A DNA stretch of 64,000 nt from Ailanthus altissimus (Eukaryota; Streptophyta; Magnoliopsida; Sapindales; Simaroubaceae): positions 3,670,188 through 3,734,187 of the forward strand of contig OX327691.1 in NCBI GenBank assembly GCA_946807835.1. The letters are read 5' to 3'. The notes below the pieces were generated by a model that made no database searches, had not been told where the DNA came from, and saw only the letters and a list, made by a program, of their open reading frames with translations. This document shows, in pieces, positions 12,601-22,910 of this stretch (position 1 is the stretch's first letter; the number at the start of each line of letters is the position of its first letter). The translations under genes were made by a program, and so were the position numbers.

Positions 12601-12619
12601 CTCTTTATGTCAAGGCCGA

Positions 12620-13640
12620 TCTCAATAGGATTCTTACAAATGGATCCTCATTGATAATAGGTATGGAGTCAACATTCTACCTTTGAGGATGTTGAGGAAG
12701 CTTGGGATAAACAAAGGCGATCTGGATCCCTTAGAGGTAATTATGACAGATTTCATTGGATGCGAAACCCCAGCTGATGGATTTATCTCTCAGAGTCAAG
12801 GTTGGTCACATAGACAAAGATGAGCCATTCTACGTAGACGATGTGTTGAGTGACTAAAATGTTCTGCTGGGATGAGATTTGATTCACTCCAACAAAACTC
12901 ATCCATCTAGCATACATCAGATGATCTTCAGATGGCAACCAAATGGTTCGGTCGAAATAATTCATGACGATCTGAAACCATTTGAAGGTGGCGAACATAT
13001 GGCATCACCTCTTTGTATGATCTAACTATCACTACTATAATCCTTAAGAAGAATGATATAGGCTGATACACAAGAGAAACGGCCAGACCATGATGAATAA
13101 TACCCTAATGACTAGAGTCAAGGTCGGTCACATAGACAAAGATGAGCCATTCTACGGAGACAATATGTTAAGTGACTACAATATTCTGCTGGGATGAGAT
13201 TTGATTCACTCCAACAAAACTTAGCCATCTACATGCATCAGATGATCTTCACATGACAACCAAATAGTTCGGTCGAAATAATTCATGGCGACCTGAAACC
13301 ATTTAAAGGTGGCGAACATATGGCATCACCTCTTTGTATGATCCAATTATCACCACTACAATCCTTAAGAAGAATGATATAGGACAAAACACAAGGGAAA
13401 CGGCCAGACCGGTGATGAATAATACCCAACAGGTTATTAGGGGAGAACTTTATTGCCCTACCACATTCAAGACTTGGTAACCACTGGTTTACTTTTCTGA
13501 TGAATAGACAAGGCGTCTTTGCCTCAACATCGGCCGAATACATCTGCGAGGATGAAAGATAGAATCTTCAGATTGGCCATGAGTTAAAACCAGCACCAAT
13601 AAAGTTGGACGACCATAACCCCCAAAGAAAACTCAAGGAA
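12620..13640 (+). pseudogene. Element D aspartic protease region with internal duplication
   Basis: The segment LIDNRYGVNILPLRMLRKLGI (about 12640-12710) fits the Tat protease core, where the family reads LIDxGAxxNLMP followed by a helix ending KLG; the catalytic Asp is kept but the DxG glycine is lost. A 322-bp tandem duplication (12794-13432) follows and repeats VGHIDKDEPFY, LLGxDLIHSN and GGEHMASPLCMI. The minus-strand open frames at 12783-12998 and 13283-13543 are shadows of the two copies. After the duplication the frame to RT is broken. Confidence 0.65.
12794..13432 (+). repeat. 322-bp tandem duplication in element D
   Basis: Copy one starts AGTCAAGGTTGGTCACATAG at 12794 and copy two AGTCAAGGTCGGTCACATAG at 13116. 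They stay aligned to GATGAATAATACCC with scattered substitutions and small indels, so the duplication is old. Confidence 0.9.
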
Positions 13641-16411
13641 ATTATTCTAGGTGTTGAGGGAGACTATAGTTCAATTTTTATCAACGAAGAGTTAGTCTTA
13701 GTCTACGAGATAAAATTAGTGGTGATTCTGTGAGAATTTAAAAAACTGCTTTGCATGGGATTATACACAAATTCCCTAGCCTCAGTCATGATCTGGTTGA
13801 GCATAACCTTCTAATTATAGAAGGGTATCGACCATACATGAAACATATGTGAAGGATGTCAAGAGAAGTCAAAGATAAGATCGCTGAAGAAATCAAAAGA
13901 CTCATCCAGGCTGATTTTATCAAGCTGACAAACTATATGGAATGGTTGTCTAATGTGGTTCTAGTCATAAAAATGAACGACAAGCTGAGACTTTGCATAG
14001 ATTTCAGAAATCTTAACCCGGTGACCCTAAAAAATGAATACCCAATGCCCATAGTAGATATGTTGGTTGACTTGGCAACATGCCATGAGATTATGAGCTT
14101 TCTTGATGTGCATTCTCAGTACAACTAGATATTCATCAAGAAGTTTGATATTAGCAAGATAACATTCAAATGCTCAGGGGCGATCAAGATATATGAATAG
14201 GTCGTAATGCAGTTCAGATTGAAGAATGCTGGGGTGACATATCAACGGGAGATGAATGCCATATTTCATGACATGATTGGTTGGCTAATGGAGATCTACA
14301 TTAATGATGTTGTGATCAAGTTGAATCCGAATGATCAGTATCTGGTTAACTTATGAATAGCCTTTCAAAGAATGAGGCTCTATTAGCTGAAAATGAACCC
14401 ACTCAAATGTGCTTTTAAAGTATCGGCTGGTAACTTTCTTGGATTTTTGGTATACCAAAAGGGGATGGAGGTAGACTAAAATAAGGCCAAGGCAATAATA
14501 GATACACCTACACTAAGAACCAAGAACCAAAAACCAGAAACCAAGAACCAAGAACCAAGAACCAAGAACCAAGAAAGAATTGCAATAGTTGATTTACAAA
14601 ATAAATTTTTTGAGATAGTTTATTTCAATCTCTGCTAGTCGACTTTATTTATGGTCGCCCCTACTCAAATTAAAAGATGGCGAATATTTCAAATGAACGA
14701 CTCACCACAGTAGGTCTTTGAGGATATAAAGAAGTATCTTATAAGTCCATTAGTCATGATGCCACTCATCCTTTACATTGCCGCGGTAGAAGAGTTGATT
14801 GGTAGCATGTTAGCATAGGAACACCACGGCGTAGAAAAACATCTTTTACTACCTCAGTCGAGTCCTGAATGATGCGGAGACCAGATACACAGCAGTTAAG
14901 AAAATGTGTTTGGCTCTTTACTTCCCATGCACAAAGCTCAGGTATTATTGACTGCCCACAATAGTGTATGTCATAAACCAGACAGACATAATAAAAGATC
15001 TATTATCAAAGCCATTTTTAAGAAATCGACTTGGAAAGTGGGCGATTGTTTTATCAGAATTCAATCTAAAATACATCCCCTAGAAGGTAATAAAGGATAG
15101 GCCTTGGCCGATTTTCTAGCTGATCATCCTCTACTATACACAGTTAAAGACGATTTTGAGATCGATAATGTAAATAATATGAGTTGGCAACTTTGGTTTG
15201 ATGGTTCAAAAATAAACTAAGCCACTAGAGCCGGGATCATTTTAGTTTTCCCTTCTGGATTGAAGACAAAGATGTCATTCATGTTGGACTTTCCATGTAT
15301 CAATAATCAGGCCAAGTATGAAGCTCTCATTATCGACCTTGAGATACTTTTAGAAATGGGAAGAAAAGAAATTGAAGTGAGAGGTGACTCTTTACTTGTT
15401 ATCAAACAAGTGATAAAAGAATATAACTATGAAGCCAACTTACTAATACCATACTACAACAAAGCTCAGCATATGCTCCAAGGATTCTAGTCTACCCTGG
15501 TCGAATATTTGACAAGGATGAATAATTTAGAGGCAAACAATCTCACTTAAGGGGCATTAGGGTTTAAAAAGGCAGTAGAGGAAGTACCTCTGATCCATAG
15601 GCCATATTCTAACCTGTATAGTATGAAATTACCAATACAACAATGGTCAATCTTATAAGTCAAGTGTAGCCAAGATTGGAGAGAAGAATTGGTCAATTAT
15701 ATGAAAAATCCTGATGCAACAGTCGATCGATGAATTAAGACTATGGCACCAAAGTTCACCTTATTTGCAGGAAAGTTATTCAGAACGTCATCCTTTGGAC
15801 AATTATTGAGATGCATCAGCCTAAAAGAAAGAATGTTAGTTATGGCAGAGTCATATGAAGGATTGGCCAAAGCTCATCTGAGTGGGCAATTAATAAAAAA
15901 AAAGATTCTAAAAAATGGTTTCTGGTGGCCGACCATGGAACAAGACTTTCTTAACTACTCAAAAGGTTGTAAAGAATGTCAGAAGCACAAACCAATTTAG
16001 GTTGTCCCAGTTGAAGAAATACACACGGTGATTAAACCATGACCACTTAGAGGATAGGCGATGGATATAATCGAAAACATTTATCCACCATATTTAAAAC
16101 AACATGCCTTCATCCTGGTGGCGACTGACTACTTCAAAAAATGGGTAGAAGCTATCCCATTAAAGATGGTTACTCAACAGTCGGTCATCAGGTTTATCAA
16201 AGAAAACATCATATATAGGCATGACCTCCTAGAGTATATTACAATCGATTAAGGAATGGTCTTCACTAGTGAAGAGATAGTCGAATTTGCCAAAGAATTT
16301 GGCATCAAACTCATATATAGAACTCCTTACTATGCCTAATCAAACGGGCAAGCTGAATCACCCAATAAGTCGATCATTCAAGGTTTAAAGAAGGTGATTG
16401 AAGACAACCTC
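13640..16411 (+). pseudogene. Element D pol: RT, RNase H, second RNase H, integrase N-part
   Basis: RT is open at 13856-14128, with IKRLIQADFIKL, LRLCIDFRNLNPVT and EYPMPIVDMLVD; the catalytic YxDD reads YIND near 14300. A 7-mer minisatellite follows at 14515-14577. RNase H remnants lie at 14630-15110, including LADFLADHPL. A second RNase H is open at 15260-15490, after LWFDGSK, with NNQAKYEALI and EVRGDSLLVIKQ. Integrase begins about 15743 and keeps the CKEC half of its zinc finger, then ILVATDYFKKWVEA with the first catalytic Asp. It reaches SNGQAE with the catalytic Glu, then is cut by copia B after 16411. In-frame stops occur about every 60-90 codons. Confidence 0.9.
14515..14577. repeat. 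AAGAACC minisatellite, 9 units of 7 bp
   Basis: Nine heptamers, six of them exact AAGAACC and three variants. It lies between the RT and RNase H remnants of element D and cannot be ancestral coding sequence. Confidence 0.9.
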
Positions 16412-16416
16412 AGAGC
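16412..16416. repeat. Target duplication AGAGC, left copy, of copia B
   Basis: AGAGC precedes LTR B1 and recurs at 39178-39182 right after LTR B2. Removing B and one copy rejoins the element D integrase reading. Confidence 0.9.
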
Positions 16417-18408
16417 TATTGAGATTTGTGCTTACGTGCCATCCCTTTATGTATGAATATTTATATTAGTATTATCATTTTATTAAATCATTAATTATAT
16501 TTTATATATAGTAAGATGCTTGTAATATTTCAGACATTGTATGATCTGAAAAAGTTCAGATCAAGTGCTAAGAATTAGCAACGCTGAGAGTTATAAATGT
16601 TAAGGTTGGCACAGATAAAAGTTACCAGGTTATAAGAGTCAGTGATATCTAAAGAGTTAGAGCCTTATCTAAAATGGGACAAAGACTTGAGAATATATTA
16701 GTAATCATGTAGTTGCAAAGAGTTGCAAATAGTGTTAGGAAATGTCTTTATGCAAATATATTCTCAAATATTATGTTCTTAATGTATCTTCACTGATATT
16801 GGTCTGTTAGTGAATACGTTAATAAATATATAGATCGGTGTATGTCTATATCTGGATGGTCCAGATGGTGAGTCTTAGTAGATTATGAGTTTAGTGAAAG
16901 CTTGTATAGAGATACAGGTATTCAGCAAGGACTGAATATTAAATAGACTCACAAAGACCTTCAATAAACATCCCATAAAGCCATTAATGGAGAGTTTTTC
17001 GAGTTGAGTAGTATTCATGGTCCTTTGACATGAGTGCCACGGTGAGCTTGTGAGTAATCCATCATATTTGGTTCCACACATGTTAGAAACCTTTTATAGT
17101 CTGACTATTGGGTGTCGCTAGGTATGGTCCGATGCTCATGGAGTTCGATGTGGATAGATATAGGATCCATCAGTGCATTTAAGTGAGTAATATATCCTAA
17201 TACTCTAAGATTGTATTTTAAAGAGTATTATGGCTATAAGCAATAATTCTCGGGAAAAGAGTTTAACCCTAGGGATAAATAATATAACAAAAGTGTTTGA
17301 GAGTATTATTTATTGAAATATAATTCTAGAGTTATGCTTTCAGTCGGGCATATAGAGATTTGACAATATTGATTTATATCTTCGCTTTACTCGGATATAA
17401 ATAATGGAAGGATTATACGGATATATTATAACTTCAACTTGTATGGTCTAACGCGCTCCCTTGTAATATCTGTAATGTGTGTGTGGGTATCGTTCACGGA
17501 CGTATGGATGAGTTCTATATAATAATTCGGGCGGAGACATAAAGAGTCTCACAATATAAAGTGTACTCGTGCACTGGGGCAACATTCTGGATTGAACAAT
17601 TCCATCCTAGAAATGCTAGCAAACATGAAATTTATTTTATGGTTCCTCAAGTTATGCACTTGTGTAGACTTAAATATTAAGTACACCATTTAATTAGTTG
17701 ACAAGAGTTGTTAACTAATTAAATGTTGACAAGTGGTACAATTTTATTCGATAAATTATTTCACCATGAATTCACCCATTAACTATGTTAGTAAAATCAA
17801 TTAAGGTAAAAAATTAATTATTCAAATAGTTTTTGAATAATTTAATAAATATTATTTAAATAAATAATAATATTTATTTAGTTGTTTATTATTTTAGTTT
17901 AAGTGGGAGACATATACCTAATTAGGTATAATAGCCATAAAATCTTGTTTTCAATTTTTTTACCACTTGATCAATATTGTCAATTGATTAACGTGCGAGG
18001 AGAGAGCATAAGAAAGAGTGTTTGGTTTTGGAAAGTTTTTCTTTGAACAAAAGGTTGTGAGAAAAAATAGAGAAAGAAAAAATAAATTCTTCTTATTTTT
18101 CTTTTAAGAAACAAAACCTTATTGCTAAATTTTCAGTTGTTGCTATTCATTATTGTGAACTAGAATTGAACAATAGTGCACTTCAAGGTAAGCTCGAGGT
18201 TGGAGCTAGGAAGAATTCAGAATTGAAATGTTTACCAAAATTCTTCAAAGGTATGTTTTCTATAGTCTTATATTGTTGAAGATATAAGTTACATTTGTAT
18301 ATATTGATTACATGCTTAATTCCACTGCGAAATTGTATATATGATACATGTATTTAATTTTTTCAACATATACACAATCATGTGCATACACCCTAAAATA
18401 TGTTAACA
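16417..18408 (+). repeat. 5' LTR of copia B
   Basis: Starts TATTGAGATTTG (ancestral TGTTGAG, one substitution) and ends TATGTTAACA. 1992 bp. Carries GATCTGAAAAAGTTCAGATC (an inverted repeat near 16542), a cluster of AGAGTTA-like repeats (about 16580-16660) and the conserved copia LTR block (about 17040-17150). Confidence 0.9.
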
Positions 18409-18410
18409 AG

Positions 18411-18422
18411 TGGTATCATAGT
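18411..18422 (+). other. tRNA-iMet primer-binding site of copia B
   Basis: TGGTATCATAGT, two bases after the LTR end; the usual form is TGGTATCAGAGC, so it has decayed by about three bases. Confidence 0.8.
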
Positions 18423-18537
18423 ATGTTTATTGTATTTTTGGGTTGTTGGAGTATTATTTGAAGTGTTTAGAATGCCTGAAAATTGTTAACATTGCATTTT
18501 GAAATATTTAAAGTGTAAAAAAATAGTTTCCGTTAAA

Positions 18538-18740
18538 AACACACTGTGGTGCTAGGAACAAAACGCTGGGCCGTTAATGTATTAACATGAATGCCACAAC
18601 ATTCAGTAATGAACGTAGGAGCATTCTTCGGTGAACACTGGGGCGTTCGTTATATAACACTGTGTCATTAAGGTTCTTAACATAGGGGCGTTAAAAGGGC
18701 AGAACACCAAGGTGTTCAAGTGTTAAATGCGGGGGCGTTC
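18538..18740 (+). repeat. Quasi-palindrome array in the copia B leader
   Basis: About nine units of 14-16 bp around GAACRCCNNGGYGTTC, at 18538, 18561, 18590, 18610, 18633, 18655, 18678, 18702 and 18724. The unit GAACACCAAGGTGTTC has perfect arms. Others include GAACACTGGGGCGTTC and TAACATAGGGGCGTTA. Located between the primer site and gag. Confidence 0.8.
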
Positions 18741-18749
18741 ATTAGTTAG

Positions 18750-19230
18750 AAACCTAGGCCACTTAAGGTTGAAGACCAAAGAGTAAAAAAAAAATTTTTT
18801 GGAGCATTATATTGTATAATGCTATAACGTTCAACTTTTAATGCTGATCATTTTGAACAATACACTCCAATTTAAATTTTTTGCATGTGAGGTTCATTTA
18901 ATATAATTATAATTGTTATATCATTATATTAAATGATATACATATATATATTTGTTTATGCTTATTAATTACAACGGGAGCCCTATTGGTAGGGATTAAT
19001 TGTACTTACATAAAAAAATATTCTAATTATAAATTAGATTCGTATGAGATGCAAAAATTTATTATAATTGTTAATGGTAATAATAATTATTAAAATAATA
19101 ATAATAAATATTAATTAATTATTATATTAAAAAAATCTCTCTAAATCAGATTAAATAATATTGTATTATCCAATAATATTATATAACGATCCGTATTGTC
19201 AATACGGTATTAGATAGTTCACTTCAATTT
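18750..19230 (+). other. AT-rich leader of copia B
   Basis: Untranslated leader between palindrome array and the four-copy motif. Mostly A/T with many ATATAT and AATAAT runs; no open frame. Confidence 0.6.
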
Positions 19231-19233
19231 TTT

Positions 19234-19527
19234 CCAATATTGTTACAGCATGAGGGATTGGTTGGAGTAATTCGGGCTATGCAAGTTAAACATGAGATGA
19301 TGCAAATATATGCAAATGTATTGCCTAATATTGATACTCTGTGAGGGTTATACAGGTAGTATATATTTGATGATTGACAAGTTAATCTGAAATACATTTA
19401 TCCAATATTGTTATAGCGTGAGGATAAGATGTATTTAAGATCAGTGGTAAGAGTTGCATAAGATGCAATTGACAAGAGTTGTTTACCTTTTGGGTTTACA
19501 ATAGCCAGTATTGCTACAGCGAGAGGC
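19234..19527 (+). repeat. Four-copy 22-nt leader motif of copia B
   Basis: Copies at 19234-19256, 19324-19347, 19402-19423 and 19505-19527 vary around CCAATATTGTTACAGCGTGA followed by GG. The same four-copy layout is found in the leader of copia C. Confidence 0.85.
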
Positions 19528-19744
19528 TAGAGTAAAATGCTAATGGAATTCACTTCTCACTGTATAGCTTAAAGAATTTAAAACTATCACTTTTTCATTT
19601 GCGAGATTAAAGGGATTATGTAAAATAGTGGGAGAGCTTTTTAGATTAAAAAATGTTTAACTGTTATACCTATGATCTAAAACGTTATTTATTAGCGATT
19701 GAAATTTTTGGCTAACATATTTTCTTTTATCTTGTCAAGATCAT

Positions 19745-20560
19745 ATGATTTCAAGCAACCCACTAGTTCGTATCCTTAATGCGCACCAACTCAAAGGTGC
19801 AAAAAATTATACTGAGTGGCTTATAAACTCAAAATAGTTTTGGATTCTAAGAAGCTTGGATATGTAATTGATCAGCGTTTGCCTCGAATCGTTTCTACTG
19901 ATGCTTCTTTGGAAGAAAATGAGACATATCGAAAAGTATATCAAATCATACAACCTCACCTTAATGTCTACGGAGCTCCAAATAGAGTATGTCTACATGG
20001 ACATTGTTAGAAGTATAATGCTCCACTTAAAAGAGTTATTTGGTGACTGACCACAAGTTAAAATATAAAGGGTTGCCAAATCTCTCTTTCAAGCTAGATT
20101 ACCTGAGGGCAGTTCAGTGAGTCCCCATGTTCTCAAGATCATATTGCATATTGGAAGGGTAGAAACTATAGATATCTCACTGAGCAATACATTAGGGAAT
20201 AGTTTGATTCTCCAATCACTTCTAAGGTCATTTACACAGTTCATCATGAACTTCAACGTGCAAGGATTGACCCTTACTTATGCTGATCCACATAACATGC
20301 TGAAAATAGCATAAGAGGACATGAATAAAGGAGGCACAACCCTATATATTCAGGGTGCTTTGTCTTCTATCCCGAAGGAAGTTCAAAGGGAAGAATAAAA
20401 AGAAAACAAAGTACGCACCCAAAATAAGTCCTCAAAAGCAACACATGTCCAAGCTCGAATATAAGAACAAAATAAAAGGAAAATATTTCCATTGCAGTGA
20501 GGATGGGCATTGGTAGTGGAACTTCCCAAAATACCTTGCCACGATTAAGAAGAACCCTTC
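19745..20560 (+). pseudogene. Copia B gag
   Basis: Starts at the ATG at 19745 (MISSNPLVRILNAHQLKG, then YTEWL), the expected copia gag N-terminus. A frameshift near 19818 moves reading to YKLKIVLDSKKLGYVIDQRL. The core continues through GNSLILQSLLRSF and ending MNFNVQGLTLTYADPHNML. The zinc knuckle at about 20480-20525 reads FHCSEDGHWxWNFP; only the first Cys and the His survive clearly. Several stops and frame changes. Gag would package the element RNA in cytoplasmic particles. The same gag in copia C (28195-26040) confirms the reading. Confidence 0.88.
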
Positions 20561-20589
20561 AAGTATGCACTTGTCTATCATTGAAATTT

Positions 20590-20972
20590 CTTTAGCATTT
20601 GATGCTAGTATTGGCTGGGTATTAGACACTGCTTGTCCTTTTCATATCTACAATCTGTTATAGGGTCCGAGAGAAGTTAGACTGTTATAGCCTGGAGAAA
20701 TACAGCTTCGTGTTAGAAATAGAGATTTTTTGCAGGTCGAGGCTATTAGATGTTTTAATTTACTTCTTCCATGTAATAAAATTGTTCTATTGAATAATTA
20801 TTATTATATGGCAAACATTATCTGGCAAATTATTTTCATTTCTGTATTGGACAGTGAGGGATATCATATGTATGGTCGGAACAATTCCTTATGTTTGTAT
20901 GATTTGGATAATATTTTATTAGCTGAATGTTAGTTGATTAATGACCATTATATATTAGATACATTTGGAAAT
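20590..20972 (+). pseudogene. Copia B protease and pre-integrase segment
   Basis: Protease core VLDTACPFHI (family LDTGC) followed by PGEIQLRVRNR. The open frame at 20730-20933 encodes NLLLPCNKIVLLNNYYYMANII and SVLDSEGYHMYGRNNSLCLYD, typical of the segment leading to the GAG-pre-integrase domain. Nested element C interrupts at 20972; the reading resumes at 31034. Confidence 0.88.
20968..20972. repeat. Target duplication GAAAT, left copy, of copia C
   Basis: GAAAT flanks element C on the left here and on the right at 31034-31038. Confidence 0.9.
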
Positions 20973-22895
20973 TATTAGGGATCAAATATACATGGGTGTA
21001 TGCATGTGCAATAGTATTTATTGTAAAAAATACGTATCTCATACATATTTGGCGCAGTGGAACATTTAAAACATACAATAAACACATAAATATATATTAA
21101 TCAAATTAATATATAAAAAGTAAAGTTGAGAAATCACCAGAACGTGTAACGTTTTATACGTGTATATAAGGAGTCCACCCAGAGTCTCACTCATGGTAGC
21201 TCTAGTCACTAACTTGGCAAGTTAGAACAGCAGCTCCTTAATCTAGTATGAGATTAACTCTTTAAACCCTAAAATGGCGGGCTCTTATTATTTTGCTCTT
21301 TCTCTCAAATGGAAGAAGAAAAGAAAAGCAACAAATTGCATTTCTCCCTTTCTCCTGTTTTATACACACATATATCTCTAATTTTCATAAAATAATAATA
21401 TTATATATAAAAATAATATTATTTAGCCACTAAGGGCAAAAATAATAATAAATATATAAATATGCATGACAACTATCATGCAATAAATATATATTATATT
21501 ATTAAAATATATAATATTATAAAATAATATATTTTAATAGAGATATTATGATTATTTAACAATTAAATAATCATAGTGTGAAATGATTATTTTGCCTCTC
21601 ATGAATAGTTACCAAGTATACTCTTTAGTGGGTCCCATCGAATCCCATACTTGGGTAAACTCAATTGAGGGTTCACAATGTGCCACGTGCCATTACACAA
21701 TTAATGAATAACCATTATTAACTAATTATTATATTTAACGCTTAAATACAGATACGCACGTATTTTCGTAGTAGTGCTGGATATTACTGGATTAAACAAT
21801 TCAATTCAGTATGCTGCCATAGTGCACAACGAGTATACTCCGTATCTCGGGACTCCCTAAGTTCACACCTGATTCGTCAAATGGAATTATTCCATAAGTC
21901 CATGAGCAATGCCCCACGCACACGTCACAAATATTACAAATCAGTGCGTTGAACCATATAAGTTGAGGTTACAACGAATATGTATAGTCCTTCCATCATA
22001 TATATCTTGGATGTGCTGGGACATAGATCAACACCGTCAAATCCCCATGTGCTCATCCATAAACCTATCTTCAGAATGGTATCTCACTGAATAATATAAA
22101 CAAACTCTTTGCCATATTGTTTAACCCTATTGAAACTCCTTTCCCAAGTTCACTACTTATGGCCATAAGATTTTCTTGAGATACTATCTTGGAGTATCTG
22201 GATATATCACTCCTTATGAGGGCTGATGGATCTCATCTCTGTATACACCGAACTTCATGAGCATCGGACCACACCCAGCAACACCCAGTGGTCAGACCAT
22301 GAAAGGTCTCTGTCATGCATGGAACCAATGCATGGTGGATCACTCATAAACCCACTGTGGTGCTCAGGTCAGAGGACCATGTATACTACTCAACTCATTA
22401 GGACATTTCATTGATGGCAACATAGAATATCTATTGGGGTCCTCATGAGTTTGTTAAGTACTCAGTTCTAACTAAAAATTCGTATACCTATACAATCTCC
22501 AAGATCATGATCAGCTAAGAACGACCAACTGTAATATACATATATATACATACATTGATCTATGTGAATTAATGGGATTTACCAACAGACCTACGTCAGT
22601 AGAAATAGATCAGGAACAGTATATTTAAAAATATGCTTGTATAATGACACATCCTAGCAACCTATTGTAACTCTTGTAACTATATAATTCTAAGTATATT
22701 CTGAGGTCTTTGTCCCATTTCTGATCTAAACTCTTTTAGACCTTTTCTAAACCCCTCTAGATAATACAGAGTCTGTAGTGTAATAAGCATTAAACAATAT
22801 TATTAAGAAGTAATTAGCGATATGATAAAATATACTCTATATAGATATCAAATATTTATACAAAACTAGGATAGCACGTAGGCATAACCCCAATA
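20973..22895 (-). repeat. 3' LTR of copia C
   Basis: 1923 bp. On the plus strand it starts TATTAGGGATCAAATATAC and ends ATAACCCCAATA. Matches 29269-31033. Holds the conserved copia LTR block at about 22240-22350. Confidence 0.92.
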
Positions 22896-22910
22896 ATCTC
22901 TCACTTGCCC
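22896..22910 (-). other. Polypurine tract of copia C
   Basis: On the minus strand GGCAAGTGAGAGAT directly precedes the 3' LTR, the expected place for plus-strand priming. Confidence 0.6.

Noticed and set aside
14515..14577. Possible CRISPR-like array
   Set aside because: Direct 7-bp repeats without spacers in a plant retrotransposon; a minisatellite.
18411..18422. tRNA gene remnant
   Set aside because: Only the 12-base primer-binding complement is present, without cloverleaf sequence; the same holds at 29252 and 55452.
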